Source: Klebsiella variicola (lineage in GTDB: Bacteria; Pseudomonadota; Gammaproteobacteria; Enterobacterales; Enterobacteriaceae). Taken from it: a stretch of DNA of 64,000 nt. The stretch is taken from contig NZ_CP010523.2 in NCBI RefSeq assembly GCF_000828055.2, positions 2,728,001 to 2,792,000 of the forward strand. The letters run 5' to 3'. The position numbers were made by a program, and so were the translations under genes. Shown here piece after piece: positions 55,208 through 64,000 of this stretch (position 1 is its first letter; the number at the start of each line of letters is the position of its first letter). The notes beneath the pieces were generated by a model. The model was given only the letters and a program-made list of their open reading frames with translations, had not been told where the DNA came from and made no database searches.

Positions 55208-55999
55208 TTAACGCAGGTAAACCGTTCCGCGCAGATAGGTGGTGGCCTGGCCGCTAATCAGCACCCTGTCGCCCTGCCACTGGCAGCGCAGGTCGCCGCC
55301 GCGGGCGGAGACCTGGCGCGCCATCATGGTGGTTTTCCCCAGCTTTTCGCCCCACCAGGGGATCAGCATGCTGTGGGCGGAGCCGGTCACCGGATCCTCT
55401 GGCACCCCTTCTCCCGGGCAGAAGAAGCGGCTGACAAAGTCATACTCCTCATCCGGCGCGCTGACGCAGATCATTTTGCCGAGCTTCTGCAGACGTGCCA
55501 TATCGGTCTGCACCGCTTCAACCTGCTGGCGATCCGCCAGCACGACCAGATAATCACGCCCTTCCCGCACCTCGACGGCAGACTCAAGCCCCAGTCCGGC
55601 CAGCAGATCCGCCGGCGGGTTGTCCACCGGGGTGGTCGTCCACGCCGGGAAGTCGAGCGTCAGCCAGTCGCCGCTGCGGGTCACCCGCAGTTCACCGACA
55701 AAACGGGTGCTGAAGGTAATCGTCGCCGAGGGATGGTCAAGATACTCGAAAATAACATGCGCCGTCGCCAGGGTGGCGTGGCCGCAGAGGTTGATCTCGC
55801 CCAGCGTGGTAAACCAGCGCAGCTCATAGCCTTCGTCGGTGTGGACGAAAAACGCCGTTTCGGACTGGTTATGCTGTTGGGCCATTTTCAGCAATACATC
55901 GTCCGCTAACCACTCGCTGAGCGGGCAAACGGCCGCGGCATTACCGCCAAAGTTTTTATCGCTGAAGGCATCGACCAGATAAAATTGAATTTCCTGCAT
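55208..55999 (-). CDS. PhzF-family isomerase-like protein
   Basis: A 263-residue two-lobe diaminopimelate-epimerase-fold protein. Conserved E47 (NQSETAFF), GHATLATAHV and the C-terminal EDPVTGSAH. Such proteins (YddE-like) isomerise hydroxyanthranilate-type substrates in phenazine makers, but no phenazine genes are near, so the reaction here is unknown. It is monocistronic, minus strand, with AAGGACAG upstream. Confidence 0.88.
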   Translation of the reverse strand: MQEIQFYLVDAFSDKNFGGNAAAVCPLSEWLADDVLLKMAQQHNQSETAFFVHTDEGYELRWFTTLGEINLCGHATLATAHVIFEYLDHPSATITFSTRFVGELRVTRSGDWLTLDFPAWTTTPVDNPPADLLAGLGLESAVEVREGRDYLVVLADRQQVEAVQTDMARLQKLGKMICVSAPDEEYDFVSRFFCPGEGVPEDPVTGSAHSMLIPWWGEKLGKTTMMARQVSARGGDLRCQWQGDRVLISGQATTYLRGTVYLR

Positions 56000-56200
56000 A
56001 CACTGTCCTTACTTTTTTTACTTTCCTTCAACATGACATAAAAGCGCTCCCCTGACACTATCCATAGCAAAATTAATTGCTTAACCGCGGCCAGCCACTT
56101 GCAGCGAAATGAGATGCAGATCACAAAATGATTGTCTTTTCGCCAGTAATCGTTTTAAGATCACCGTCACATCTTCCCTTGAATCACCCGTCCAGAGCTT

Positions 56201-57400
56201 ATGACTACGAATACGGTCTCACGCAAGGTAGCGTGGCTACGTGTCGTGACGTTGGCCATCGCCGCGTTTATTTTTAACACCACAGAATTCGCCCCTGTCG
56301 GTCTGCTGTCCGATATTGCCGGCAGCTTCGGCATGGAAACCGCCCAGGTGGGCATGATGCTCACCATTTATGCGTGGGTGGTGGCGCTGATGTCGCTGCC
56401 GTTTATGCTGCTGACCAGCAAAATGGAGCGCCGGCGGCTGCTCATCGGCCTGTTTATTCTGTTTATTGCCAGCCACGTTCTGTCGTTTTTTGCGTGGAGT
56501 TTTGACGTCCTGGTGATTAGCCGCATTGGCATCGCTTTTGCGCATGCGGTTTTCTGGTCGATTACCTCAGCGCTGGCCATCCGTATGGCGCCGCCTGGCA
56601 AACGGGCGCAGGCGCTGAGCCTGATCGCCACCGGTACAGCCCTGGCGATGGTGTTCGGTATTCCGATTGGCCGCATCATCGGCCAGTATTTTGGCTGGCG
56701 AATGACCTTCCTGGCGATTGGCCTCGGCGCGTTAGCCACCCTTGCCTGTCTGGTAAAACTGCTGCCGACGCTACCGAGCGAACATTCTGGCTCGCTGAAA
56801 AGCCTGCCGGTGCTGTTCCGCCGCCCGGCGCTGGTCAGCGTTTATATTCTGACCGTGGTGGTGGTGACCGCCCACTATACCGCCTACAGCTATATCGAGC
56901 CCTTTGTCCAGACGGTGGCGGGCCTGAGCGGCAACTTTGCTACCGTGCTGCTGTTGATCCTCGGCGGGGCCGGTATTATCGGCAGCATTCTGTTCGGTAA
57001 GCTCGGCAACCAGCACGCTTCCGGGCTGATTAGCATCGCTATCGGCCTGCTGCTGGCCTGCCTGCTGTTGCTCCTGCCTGCCTCGGACAATGCACATCAT
57101 CTGATGCTGCTCAGTATCTTCTGGGGCGTGGCGATCATGATTATCGGCCTCGGTATGCAGGTAAAAGTGCTGGCTTCCGCGCCGGATGCCACCGACGTCG
57201 CCATGTCCCTGTTCTCGGGCATCTTTAATATTGGTATTGGCGCTGGCGCGCTGGTGGGCAGCCAGGTGAGTCTGCATCTGTCGATGGCTTCCATCGGCTA
57301 CATCGGTGCCATCCCGGCGCTGGCCGCGCTGGTATGGTCTCTGATGATCTTCCGCCGCTGGCCGGTATCGCTGGAAGACCATCAACCGCACCACTCCTGA
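56201..57400 (+). CDS. sotB: sugar efflux transporter
   Basis: The 399-residue, 12-helix MFS exporter matches E. coli SotB/YdeA in [49 protein letters not shown] and the C-terminal [16 protein letters not shown]. It exports arabinose and other sugars or IPTG-like compounds. Synteny with marC and marRAB agrees. It is convergent with marC. Confidence 0.95.
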   Translation: MTTNTVSRKVAWLRVVTLAIAAFIFNTTEFAPVGLLSDIAGSFGMETAQVGMMLTIYAWVVALMSLPFMLLTSKMERRRLLIGLFILFIASHVLSFFAWSFDVLVISRIGIAFAHAVFWSITSALAIRMAPPGKRAQALSLIATGTALAMVFGIPIGRIIGQYFGWRMTFLAIGLGALATLACLVKLLPTLPSEHSGSLKSLPVLFRRPALVSVYILTVVVVTAHYTAYSYIEPFVQTVAGLSGNFATVLLLILGGAGIIGSILFGKLGNQHASGLISIAIGLLLACLLLLLPASDNAHHLMLLSIFWGVAIMIIGLGMQVKVLASAPDATDVAMSLFSGIFNIGIGAGALVGSQVSLHLSMASIGYIGAIPALAALVWSLMIFRRWPVSLEDHQPHHS

Positions 57401-57410
57401 GTTACCGCGA

Positions 57411-57444
57411 TAAAAAAGCCTGCCGGCATGGCTACCGGCAGGCT
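57411..57444 (-). terminator. terminator between sotB and marC
   Basis: GCCTGCCGG (57418-57426) pairs with CCGGCAGGC (57435-57443). On the minus strand six T follow, so it ends marC transcripts; read on the plus strand after sotB it has only a weak T tract. Confidence 0.8.
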
Positions 57445-57470
57445 GTTGTCTCTCATCCCATCCGGGGCGA

Positions 57471-58139
57471 TCAGGGGTGCCAGGTCGAAATGATCTCCAG
57501 CACGCCATTAATAATAAACTGCACGCCCATACAGACCAGCAGGAAGCCCATCAGCCGCGAAATGGCCTCGATGCCGCCTTTGCCTACCAGACGCATAATC
57601 GCGCCGGAACTGCGCAGACAAGCCCACAGAATCACCCCTAACAGCAAAAAGATGATCGGCGGCGCCGCCAGTACCACCCACTCCGGGAAGTCCACGCCGT
57701 GCTTAACGGTCGAGGCGGAGCTAATAATCATCGCGATGGTTCCCGGACCGGCGGTGCTTGGCATCGCCAGCGGCACAAAGGCGATATTGGCGGTCGGTTC
57801 ATCCTGCAGTTCTTCCGATTTGATCTTCGCTTCCATCGAATCGTGGGCTTTTTGCTGGGGGAACAGCATGCGGAAACCGATAAAGGCCACAATCAATCCC
57901 CCGGCGATACGCAGCCCAGGTATTGATATGCCGAATGTATTCATCACCACCTGACCGGCATACCACGACACCATCAGAATGGCGAACACATACACCGATG
58001 CCATCAACGCCTGCTTGTTCCGCTCGGCGTTGTTCATATTGCCCGCCAGGCCGAGGAACAGCGCCACGGTTGTGAGTGGGTTTGCCAGCGGTAAAAGCAC
58101 CGCCAGGCCAAGCCCTATTGCTTTAAACAAATCGAACAT
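57471..58139 (-). CDS. marC: MarC-family inner membrane protein
   Basis: A 222-residue protein with six hydrophobic helices, matching E. coli MarC ([57 protein letters not shown]). It is divergent from marRAB; no clear transport or resistance role is established for the family. Confidence 0.95.
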   Translation of the reverse strand: MFDLFKAIGLGLAVLLPLANPLTTVALFLGLAGNMNNAERNKQALMASVYVFAILMVSWYAGQVVMNTFGISIPGLRIAGGLIVAFIGFRMLFPQQKAHDSMEAKIKSEELQDEPTANIAFVPLAMPSTAGPGTIAMIISSASTVKHGVDFPEWVVLAAPPIIFLLLGVILWACLRSSGAIMRLVGKGGIEAISRLMGFLLVCMGVQFIINGVLEIISTWHP

Positions 58140-58301
58140 AGTTAATTAAAGTCCCGTTAATATTCATTTTTTAAGTATTGTTTCGTTCCGTGAGTATACC
58201 GGCTTCGACACTTTCGCCGCCAGCCTGCTGATAAACCACTTCCGCTAAAAATTAACAAGCGTTAGCAAAACCACAAACAGTGACCCACGTCAGATTTTTT
58301 T

Positions 58302-58395
58302 ATTTTAGCAAATCGTGGCATCGGCCAATTCATAATGTTGACTTATGATTGCCTGGGCAATAGTATCACCTGCAACTAATTACTTGCCTGGGCAA
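58302..58395 (+). promoter_or_regulatory. marRAB promoter, marbox and two MarR sites
   Basis: A marbox-like site (58302-58322, core GCAAATCGTGGCATC) precedes the promoter: -35 TTGACT (58338-58343), 17-base spacer, -10 TAGTAT (58361-58366). Two identical MarR palindromes TTGCCTGGGCAA lie at 58349-58360 (inside the spacer) and 58384-58395 (just before the marR start), as in E. coli marO. Confidence 0.92.
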
Positions 58396-58400
58396 CCATC

Positions 58401-58835
58401 ATGAAAAGTACCAGCGACCTGTTTAATGAAATGATCCCGTTGGGCCGCTTGATCCAGATGGTTAACCAGAAAAAAGATCGCCTGCTCAACGACTACCTCT
58501 CACCCATGGATATTACCGCGACCCAGTTTCGCGTGCTCTGTTCCATTCGTTGCGAGGTATGTATTACCCCCGTTGAGCTGAAAACCGTGCTTTCCGTCGA
58601 CCCGGGCGCGATGACGCGTATGCTCGACCGCCTGGCGTGCAAAGGCTGGATTGAACGGTTACCCAACCCCGCTGACAAGCGCGGCGTGCTGGTGCAGTTG
58701 ACACCGGACGGCGCAGCCCTTTGCGAGCAGTGTCATCAGGTTGTGGGTCAGAAGTTACACCAGGAGTTAACAAAAAATCTGTCGGCGGACGAAGTCGTCG
58801 CGCTTGAGCAACTACTCAAGAAGGTCCTGCCGTAA
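58401..58835 (+). CDS. marR: multiple antibiotic resistance repressor
   Basis: A 144-residue winged-helix repressor identical in plan to E. coli Mar[43 protein letters not shown] and the recognition/wing region [31 protein letters not shown]. It represses its own operon and is released by phenolic compounds or oxidation. ATG start (GTG in E. coli). No truncation or obvious loss-of-function change. Confidence 0.96.
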   Translation: MKSTSDLFNEMIPLGRLIQMVNQKKDRLLNDYLSPMDITATQFRVLCSIRCEVCITPVELKTVLSVDPGAMTRMLDRLACKGWIERLPNPADKRGVLVQLTPDGAALCEQCHQVVGQKLHQELTKNLSADEVVALEQLLKKVLP

Positions 58836-58851
58836 AATAAGAAGAGGTAAG

Positions 58852-59229
58852 ATGATGTCCAGACGTAATAATGACGCCATCACTATCCATAGTATTTTGT
58901 CGTGGATCGAGGATAACCTGGAATCGCCCCTGTCGCTGGAAAAAGTGTCTGAGCGTTCAGGTTACTCCAAGTGGCACCTGCAACGTATGTTTAAGAAAGA
59001 GACCGGCCATTCCCTCGGCCAGTACATCCGCAGCCGCAAGCTGACGGAGATTGCGCAAAAGCTCAAGCAGAGCAATGAGCCCATTTTGTACCTGGCGGAA
59101 CGCTACGGTTTCGAGTCGCAGCAGACCCTGACGCGAACGTTCAAGAACTATTTCGATGTTCCGCCCCACAAGTATCGCATAACGAATGTACCTGGCGAAT
59201 CCCGCTATCTGCATCCGCTAAATAACTGA
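58852..59229 (+). CDS. marA: AraC-family activator of multidrug resistance
   Basis: A 125-residue two-HTH activator nearly identical to E. coli MarA ([34 protein letters not shown] in parts; [15 protein letters not shown]). It switches on marboxes of acrAB, tolC, micF and its own operon. Two tandem ATGs (58852, 58855) follow AAGAGGT; I use the first. Confidence 0.96.
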   Translation: MMSRRNNDAITIHSILSWIEDNLESPLSLEKVSERSGYSKWHLQRMFKKETGHSLGQYIRSRKLTEIAQKLKQSNEPILYLAERYGFESQQTLTRTFKNYFDVPPHKYRITNVPGESRYLHPLNN

Positions 59230-59269
59230 TGTTAATCGCCTGTATTATCAAAGACGTATTGAGGAAATC

Positions 59270-59488
59270 ATGAAACTATTCGCTGCCGCAGCTATCGTAC
59301 TCCTGTCGCTGGTCTCCAGCCTCAGCTATGCGGAGCAAAACACCACGCCGGTGCGTCAAAACCAGCGTGATACAATGATTATCCCTTCGGAACATAACGA
59401 TTCGCCATTTGATTTCAATCATATGGCGGCTGGCAGTGATAAATCCGACGAACTGGGCGTGCCGTACTATCAGCAGCACGACCTGTGA
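59270..59488 (+). CDS. marB: periplasmic protein MarB
   Basis: A 72-residue protein, the same length as E. coli MarB, with a signal peptide (cleavage after LSYA). The conserved C-terminal SPFDFNHMAAGSDKSDELG and VPYYQQHDL follow. In E. coli it lowers marRAB expression by an unknown route from the periplasm. It is last gene of the operon, before a strong terminator. Confidence 0.93.
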   Translation: MKLFAAAAIVLLSLVSSLSYAEQNTTPVRQNQRDTMIIPSEHNDSPFDFNHMAAGSDKSDELGVPYYQQHDL

Positions 59489-59511
59489 TGCCATTACACG
59501 CATAATTGTGT

Positions 59512-59535
59512 AGCCCCTTCTTCGGGGCTTTTTTT
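59512..59535 (+). terminator. rho-independent terminator of marRAB
   Basis: AGCCCC-ttcttc-GGGGCT followed by seven T. It is 23 bases after marB and touches the 3' end of convergent eamA. Confidence 0.9.
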
Positions 59536-60433
59536 ATCCGCGCGCCATACCCGGCCGCACCAGACGTAAGCCGAAGACGTTAATATAGAGCCCGGCCATA
59601 ATCAGTACCGCCCCGGTGAGCTGCAGTCCGCTCAGCGTCTCCCCCAGCAACAGCGCAGCGCTGGCCATCCCCACCACCGGCACCAGCAGCGACAGCGGCG
59701 CCACCCGCCAGGTCTCATAGCGCCCCAGCAGCGATCCCCAGATACCATAGCCGACGATAGTGGCGATAAACGCCAGATAGAGCAGCGACAGTATCGTCAG
59801 CAGATCGATGTGTTGCAGGCTAGCCAGCATGGTCTGCGGGCCATCAATCAGCCATGAGGCCAGCATAAACGGCAGCACCGGGATCAACGCGCTCCACACC
59901 ACCAGCGACATAATGGGCGGCCGGGCGGCATGCGACATGATTTTCTTGTTGAAGATATTACCGCAGGCCCAGCTGAGCGCCGCCGCCAGGGTCAGCATAA
60001 AGCCCACCAGCGGCACATGCTCCCCGCCAAGGCTGCCCTCCACCAGCACCAGCACGCCAAAGATCGCCAGGGCGATCCCCGCCAGCTGCTTGCCCTGCAG
60101 ACGTTCGCCAAAGACGAAGGCGCCGAGAATGATGGTGAAGAAGGCTTGCGCCTGCAGCACCAGCGATGCCAGCCCGGCAGGCATACCCAGGCCGATAGCG
60201 CAGAACAGAAAGGCAAACTGACCAAAGCTAATGGTCAGGCCATAACCCAGCAGCAGGCGCAGCGGGATGGCAGGCCGGGACACAAACAGCAGCGCCGGGA
60301 AGGCGACCAACATAAAGCGCAGCCCCGCCAGCATCAGCGGCGGCATATTGTGTAATCCCAGCTTAATCACCACAAAGTTAAGCCCCCACACCACCACTAC
60401 CAGCAGCGCCAGCAGTCCATCTTTCCTCGTCAT
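59534..60433 (-). CDS. eamA: O-acetylserine/cysteine exporter
   Basis: The 299-residue DMT-family transporter has the length of E. coli EamA/YdeD, with ten helices in two EamA repeats (VVVVWGLNFVVIKLGLHNMPPLMLAGLRFM; WACGNIFNKKIMSH). It exports cysteine-pathway metabolites. Start ATG 60433 with GAGGCAGGG upstream. It is convergent with marRAB. Confidence 0.95.
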   Translation of the reverse strand: MTRKDGLLALLVVVVWGLNFVVIKLGLHNMPPLMLAGLRFMLVAFPALLFVSRPAIPLRLLLGYGLTISFGQFAFLFCAIGLGMPAGLASLVLQAQAFFTIILGAFVFGERLQGKQLAGIALAIFGVLVLVEGSLGGEHVPLVGFMLTLAAALSWACGNIFNKKIMSHAARPPIMSLVVWSALIPVLPFMLASWLIDGPQTMLASLQHIDLLTILSLLYLAFIATIVGYGIWGSLLGRYETWRVAPLSLLVPVVGMASAALLLGETLSGLQLTGAVLIMAGLYINVFGLRLVRPGMARG

Positions 60434-60627
60434 ACCCTGCCTCTGTCGTTATTAGAATTTTTGTGAACAAAATCAAAGTAACCAAAAAGCGGCCGTCGGG
60501 ATAGATCATTATTTTTGGCAGGCCAGGAAGTGCGCCCGGCGACCGGGCTGACCTGTACAAGGCGTAATGAGCGTGTTATTTGTGATCGAAGACATAAAAT
60601 TATAACAACATGACAGGCAAGGAAATC

Positions 60628-61821
60628 ATGATCACCACTCTCAGGCGCTCCACCATCGCGCTGCTGGCATCGTCGTTACTGCTAACTATTGGCCGAGGGG
60701 CCACACTGCCGTTTATGACTATCTACCTCACCCGACGTTATCAGCTGGATGTCGATGTGATTGGCTACGCGTTGTCGCTGGCGCTGGTGGTCGGCGTGCT
60801 GTTCAGCATGGGCTTTGGCATCCTCGCGGATAAGTTCGACAAAAAGCGCTATATGGTGTGGTCAGTGCTGGTGTTTATTCTGGGATTTAGCGCGATACCG
60901 CTGGTCAATAACGCTATCCTGGTGGTGATCTTCTTTGCGTTGATCAACTGCGCCTACTCGGTGTTTTCCACCGTGCTAAAAGCCTGGTTCGCCGACCGAC
61001 TGACGCCGGAGAAAAAAGCGCGTATCTTCTCGCTGAACTATACCATCCTCAATATCGGCTGGACCGTCGGGCCGCCCATCGGCACACTGCTGGTGATGCA
61101 CAGCATCAATTTGCCGTTCTGGCTGGCGGCCGCCTGCGCCGCCTTTCCATTGGTGTTTATTCAGCTGTTTCTCCAGCGGGAGGTGGTCGTGGCCCAGCCG
61201 GGCGCTGTCGCCTGGTCTCCCTCGGTGTTGCTGCATGACCGGGCGCTGCTGTGGTTTACCTGTTCCGGGCTGCTGGCCTCCTTCGTCAGCGGCGCTTTCG
61301 CCTCCTGTCTCTCGCAGTATGTGCTGGTGGTCGCCAGCAGTGACTTCGCCGAGAAAGTGGTGGCCGTGGTGCTGCCGGTTAACGCCGCGGTGGTGGTCGC
61401 TTTGCAGTACGCGGTTGGCCGGCGGCTGAGCGCCAGAAATATTCGCCCGCTGATGACCTTCGGCACCGTCTGCTTTGTTATCGGCCTCGTGGGCTTTATG
61501 TTCTCTGGCGCCAGCCTGTGGGCGTGGGGGATCTCGGCGGTGATCTTCACCCTCGGGGAAGTGATTTATGCCCCCGGGGAGTATATGCTGATTGACCATA
61601 TTGCCCCGCCGGGGATGAAGGCTAGCTACTTCTCCGCCCAGTCGCTGGGGTGGCTGGGCGCGGCATTCAACCCGATGTTCACCGGGATGATCCTCACCCA
61701 TCTGCCACACTGGTCGCTTTTTGTCATTCTTATCGTGGCGATTGTCGCCGCCTGGCTGATGATTTTCCGCGGGATGAATGCCCGTCCCTGGCAGCCGGAT
61801 TGTCCGCTGGCTAACGCCTGA
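60628..61821 (+). CDS. ydeE: MFS transporter YdeE
   Basis: A 397-residue, 12-helix MFS exporter matching E. coli YdeE, a dipeptide exporter: LRRSTIALLASSLLLTIGRGAT, FGILADKFDKKRYM, YSVFSTVLKAWFADRL and YAPGEYMLIDHIAPPGMKASYF. I start at ATG 60628, after AAGGAAA, because the E. coli protein begins at the equivalent residue; an upstream ATG is at 60610. Confidence 0.94.
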   Translation: MITTLRRSTIALLASSLLLTIGRGATLPFMTIYLTRRYQLDVDVIGYALSLALVVGVLFSMGFGILADKFDKKRYMVWSVLVFILGFSAIPLVNNAILVVIFFALINCAYSVFSTVLKAWFADRLTPEKKARIFSLNYTILNIGWTVGPPIGTLLVMHSINLPFWLAAACAAFPLVFIQLFLQREVVVAQPGAVAWSPSVLLHDRALLWFTCSGLLASFVSGAFASCLSQYVLVVASSDFAEKVVAVVLPVNAAVVVALQYAVGRRLSARNIRPLMTFGTVCFVIGLVGFMFSGASLWAWGISAVIFTLGEVIYAPGEYMLIDHIAPPGMKASYFSAQSLGWLGAAFNPMFTGMILTHLPHWSLFVILIVAIVAAWLMIFRGMNARPWQPDCPLANA

Positions 61822-61839
61822 CACCAGCTGGCATGCGGC

Positions 61840-61879
61840 TGTCGGGTTGATGTCGGGCCGTTGTCGGGTCGCTGTCGTG
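61840..61879 (+). repeat. 11-base tandem direct repeats upstream of XRE-2TM gene
   Basis: Units beginning TGTCGGG start at 61840, 61851 and 61862, with a degenerate fourth (TGTCGTG) at 61873. The period is 11 bases, about one helical turn. They lie between ydeE and the HTH gene and may be same-face binding sites for that regulator. Confidence 0.55.
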
Positions 61880-61950
61880 GTGGCTGGCGGCCCGGTTCAC
61901 CATACTCCATCACAGGTTTACATCCGCAGAACGTCATGGAGCATACGAAT

Positions 61951-62433
61951 ATGAACAGCAACAATCAGGTCAAACAATTACGGCTACAGCGCGCCTGGTC
62001 CCAGGAGCAGCTGGCCGAAATGGCGGGTCTCAGCGTCCGCACGATCCAGCGCATTGAGAATGGCGAACGCCCGGGGCTGGAGACCCTCAGCGCCCTCGCC
62101 GCGGTCTTTGAGGTCACGGTGGCCGAGATCGGCGGCGAAGCCTCGCGGGAGGGTGCGCCGGGCCCGGAAGCCTCGCTGGATCTGCGCATAGAGGAAGCCA
62201 AAGCGCGGGTGCATCAGGAGAGCCGCTTTTTCCGTTCGCTGTCGGTGGCGCTGGTGGTTTGCGTGCTGCTGGCGGTGCTTAACCGCTTCACTAATCCGCA
62301 GTACTACTGGTCCGGCTGGGTCGCCCTGATCTGGGGCGCCCTGCTGGTGGTGAGAGGATTACGCCTGTTCGTGTTCGGCGAATGGATCAAAAACTGGCGC
62401 CAGGCGCGCCTGCAGCGGCTGTTGCGCAAATAG
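61951..62433 (+). CDS. XRE-family regulator with C-terminal 2TM domain
   Basis: A 160-residue protein. HTH at residues 5-62 (RLQRAWSQEQLAEMAGLSVRTIQRIENGER in parts), then a charged linker and two membrane helices (about 97-117 and 124-146; FRSLSVALVVCVLLAVLNRF and WSGWVALIWGALLVVRGL) of the 2TM family. It is likely a membrane-tethered repressor. I start at ATG 61951 (GGAG nine bases upstream); another ATG is at 61936. It is convergent with urtE. Confidence 0.82.
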   Translation: MNSNNQVKQLRLQRAWSQEQLAEMAGLSVRTIQRIENGERPGLETLSALAAVFEVTVAEIGGEASREGAPGPEASLDLRIEEAKARVHQESRFFRSLSVALVVCVLLAVLNRFTNPQYYWSGWVALIWGALLVVRGLRLFVFGEWIKNWRQARLQRLLRK

Positions 62434-62441
62434 CCCGCAAA

Positions 62442-62463
62442 CCGGCGGCGCGCACGCCGCCGG
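62442..62463. terminator. hairpin between convergent XRE-2TM gene and urtE
   Basis: CCGGCGGCG (62442-62450) pairs perfectly with CGCCGCCGG (62455-62463) around CGCA. On the minus strand a short TTTG follows. It serves the end of urtE and perhaps the regulator. Confidence 0.6.
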
Positions 62464-62468
62464 CCTGG

Positions 62469-63167
62469 TCAGATGGTCACCATGGCGCGCACGCCGTCGC
62501 TCTCCATATCACCGCCCTTGCCCTGCTGGACGATGGCGCCGCGCGACATCACCAGGTAGTGGTCCGCCAGCCCGGCGGCAAAGTCATAGAACTGCTCCAC
62601 CAGCAGGATTGCCATATCCCCGCGGCTCGCCAGCTGGCGGATCACCTCGCCAATCTCTTTGATAACCGAAGGCTGGATCCCCTCGGTGGGTTCATCGAGG
62701 ATCAGCAGCTGCGGACGGCTGGCCAGCGCGCGGCCAATCGCCAGCTGTTGCTGTTGACCGCCGGATAAGTCACCGCCCCGCCGCTGCTTCATGGTCTTGA
62801 GCACCGGGAAAAGCTGGTAGATCTCCTCCGGCACCTGCTGCGCTTCGCGGGCGGGAAAGCGCGACAGCCCCATCAGCAGGTTTTCTTCCACCGTCAGGCG
62901 CGGAAATATCTCGCGCCCCTGGGGGACGTAGGCGACCCCGGCCTGCACCCGCTGGTGCGGTTTGCGATGGGTGATGTTCTGATCCTGCCAGCGTACCTCA
63001 CCGCTGCGCGCCGGGATCAGCCCCATCAGGCATTTCAGCAGCGTGGTCTTACCGACGCCATTGCGCCCCAGCAGGCAGGTGACTTCGCCCTGACGGGCGG
63101 AAAAATCCACCCCACGCAAAATATGGCTGCCGCCGTAGTATTGATGTAGCTGACTCACCTGTAACAT
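62469..63167 (-). CDS. urtE: urea ABC transporter ATPase UrtE
   Basis: A 232-residue LivF-like ATPase: GRNGVGKTT (34-42), LSGGQQQQLAIGRAL signature, LLILDEPTEGIQP Walker B. UrtE-type features are HQYYGGSHILRGV at the start and LLVEQFYDFAAGLADHYLVMSRG near the end. With UrtD it powers urea uptake. Ten bases separate it from urtD. The operon is expected to be nitrogen-controlled, but its promoter is outside the window. Confidence 0.93.
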   Translation of the reverse strand: MLQVSQLHQYYGGSHILRGVDFSARQGEVTCLLGRNGVGKTTLLKCLMGLIPARSGEVRWQDQNITHRKPHQRVQAGVAYVPQGREIFPRLTVEENLLMGLSRFPAREAQQVPEEIYQLFPVLKTMKQRRGGDLSGGQQQQLAIGRALASRPQLLILDEPTEGIQPSVIKEIGEVIRQLASRGDMAILLVEQFYDFAAGLADHYLVMSRGAIVQQGKGGDMESDGVRAMVTI

Positions 63168-63176
63168 TGGCGCTCC

Positions 63177-63974
63177 TTAACGTCCCAGATAAACTTCAAT
63201 GACCTGCTCATTGGCCTGCACCTCCCGCAGCGATCCCTCCGCCAGCACCTGGCCCTGATGCAGGACCGTCACCCGGTCGGCGATGGTCTCGACAAATCCC
63301 ATGTCGTGCTCCACCACCATCAGGGAGTGCTGTCCAGCCAGGGTACGAAACAGCTCCGCCGTATACTCCGTTTCCGCATCGGTCATGCCGGCCGCCGGCT
63401 CATCAAGCAGCAGCAGATGCGGCTCCTGCACCAGCAGCATGCCGATCTCAAGGAACTGTTTCTGGCCATGGGACAGCAGACCGGCCTGGCGGTAGCGCTC
63501 GCCGTCGAGACGCAGCAGGCGCAGTACCTCATTCAGCCGATCGTCCTGTTCGCTGCTCAGCCGGGCGCGCAGGCTGGCCCACACCGATTTATCTCCCTTC
63601 ATCGCCAGGGCGAGATTTTCCGCCACCGTCAGCGCTTCGAAGACCGTCGGCTTCTGAAACTTGCGCCCGATGCCCTGGCGGGCGATGGCCACCGGGTCAA
63701 GAGTGGTCAGATCCACCGACTGGTCATAGAGCGCTTTGCCGCTTTGCGGCCGGGTCTTGCCGGTGATCACGTCCATCAGGGTAGTCTTGCCCGCCCCGTT
63801 GGGGCCGATCACGCAGCGCAGTTCGCCGACGCCTATCGCCAGCGACAGATCCGTCAGCGCCCGGAAACCGTCAAAGCTGACGTTGATATTCTCCAGCTGC
63901 AGCACCGGATCGGTTTGTTCGCGAAAGCGATCGCCGGGCAGCTGACGGGTAAACAGTCCTTCATCCGGTTGCAT
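63177..63974 (-). CDS. urtD: urea ABC transporter ATPase UrtD
   Basis: A 265-residue LivG-like ATPase. GPNGAGKTT at 57-65, the Q-loop-side GIGRKFQKPTVFEALTV typical of UrtD, LLSHGQKQFLEIGMLL signature and LLLLDEPAAGMTDAE. Start 63974 follows GAGGAG and overlaps the urtC stop (TAATG). It pairs with UrtE as the heteromeric ATPase of the urea importer. Confidence 0.93.
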   Translation of the reverse strand: MQPDEGLFTRQLPGDRFREQTDPVLQLENINVSFDGFRALTDLSLAIGVGELRCVIGPNGAGKTTLMDVITGKTRPQSGKALYDQSVDLTTLDPVAIARQGIGRKFQKPTVFEALTVAENLALAMKGDKSVWASLRARLSSEQDDRLNEVLRLLRLDGERYRQAGLLSHGQKQFLEIGMLLVQEPHLLLLDEPAAGMTDAETEYTAELFRTLAGQHSLMVVEHDMGFVETIADRVTVLHQGQVLAEGSLREVQANEQVIEVYLGR

Positions 63975-64000
63975 TAGCGGTCTCCTCGACGCAGCAGGCC
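63974..64000 (-). CDS. urtC: urtC, last codons only
   Basis: In the frame upstream of urtD the last codons read G-L-L-R-R-G-D-R-stop, with the TAA overlapping the urtD ATG. By position in an urtABCDE operon this is the C-terminus of permease UrtC. Only eight residues are visible, so the identification rests on context. Confidence 0.5.
   Translation of the reverse strand, partial: GLLRRGDR

Overview
The window is about 64 kb of enterobacterial chromosome and almost certainly comes from a Klebsiella of the K. pneumoniae group. It carries a complete purine/urate catabolism cluster in the Klebsiella hpx arrangement, part of an urtABCDE-type urea ABC transporter operon, a GC-rich codon style, and long blocks collinear with the E. 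coli tam-uxaB-yneF-yneG-glsB-sad-yneJ and sotB-marC-marRAB-eamA-ydeE regions. Klebsiella-specific catabolic islands sit between these blocks. I see no insertion sequence, prophage, CRISPR array, rRNA or convincing tRNA.

Layout. 1-5.1 kb: the end of a PAS-GGDEF protein, a ParD-like protein translationally coupled to a second methionine aminopeptidase, and a four-gene operon (serine hydrolase, two membrane proteins, small HTH regulator) behind a phased repeat. 5.2-10.8 kb: a chaperone-usher fimbrial operon (pilin, chaperone, usher, tip adhesin) with a divergent mini-pilin. 10.9-14.1 kb: lipoprotein glycan hydrolase DigH and a full hipBA toxin-antitoxin module with four phased operators, then REP elements. 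14.1-23.1 kb: hpxTQP/hpxO/hpxR/hpxDE, oxidising hypoxanthine/xanthine to urate and then to allantoin, followed by a NepI-like exporter and an AraC regulator. 23.1-36.4 kb: small VOC, cupin and VF530 genes; an oxygenase plus MetQNI-like transporter operon preceded by a polycysteine leader ORF; nitronate monooxygenase/LysR/MFS; two VOC genes; an MFS gene; tam; a CMD/tautomerase pair; and an unlisted 32-residue membrane peptide. 36.4-45.0 kb: uxaB, dgcF, yneG, glsB, sad and yneJ with three GNAT genes. 45.2-55.2 kb: an acid-sugar catabolic island (lactate-dehydrogenase-like enzyme; DeoR-PdxA2-DUF1537 kinase; divergent Fe-ADH, DapA-like aldolase, sodium symporter, cytoplasmic Asp-box hydrolase, YhcH, SDR). 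55.2-61.8 kb: PhzF, sotB, marC, marRAB, eamA, ydeE. 62-64 kb: XRE-2TM regulator and urtE, urtD and the end of urtC.

How the genes work together. Much of the region is for scavenging nitrogen, sulfur and carbon: HpxDE/HpxO/HpxT/HpxQ turn purines into allantoin, Urt imports urea, the MetQNI-like set imports a probable sulfur compound for the 2OG-type oxygenase, and GlsB, Sad and UxaB handle glutamine, succinate semialdehyde and hexuronates. The least described pieces are the polycysteine leader ORF at 24845 overlapping the oxygenase start, and the acid-sugar island around 46-55 kb, whose substrate I cannot name. All functional calls are by recognition of the translated sequence; no searches were run.
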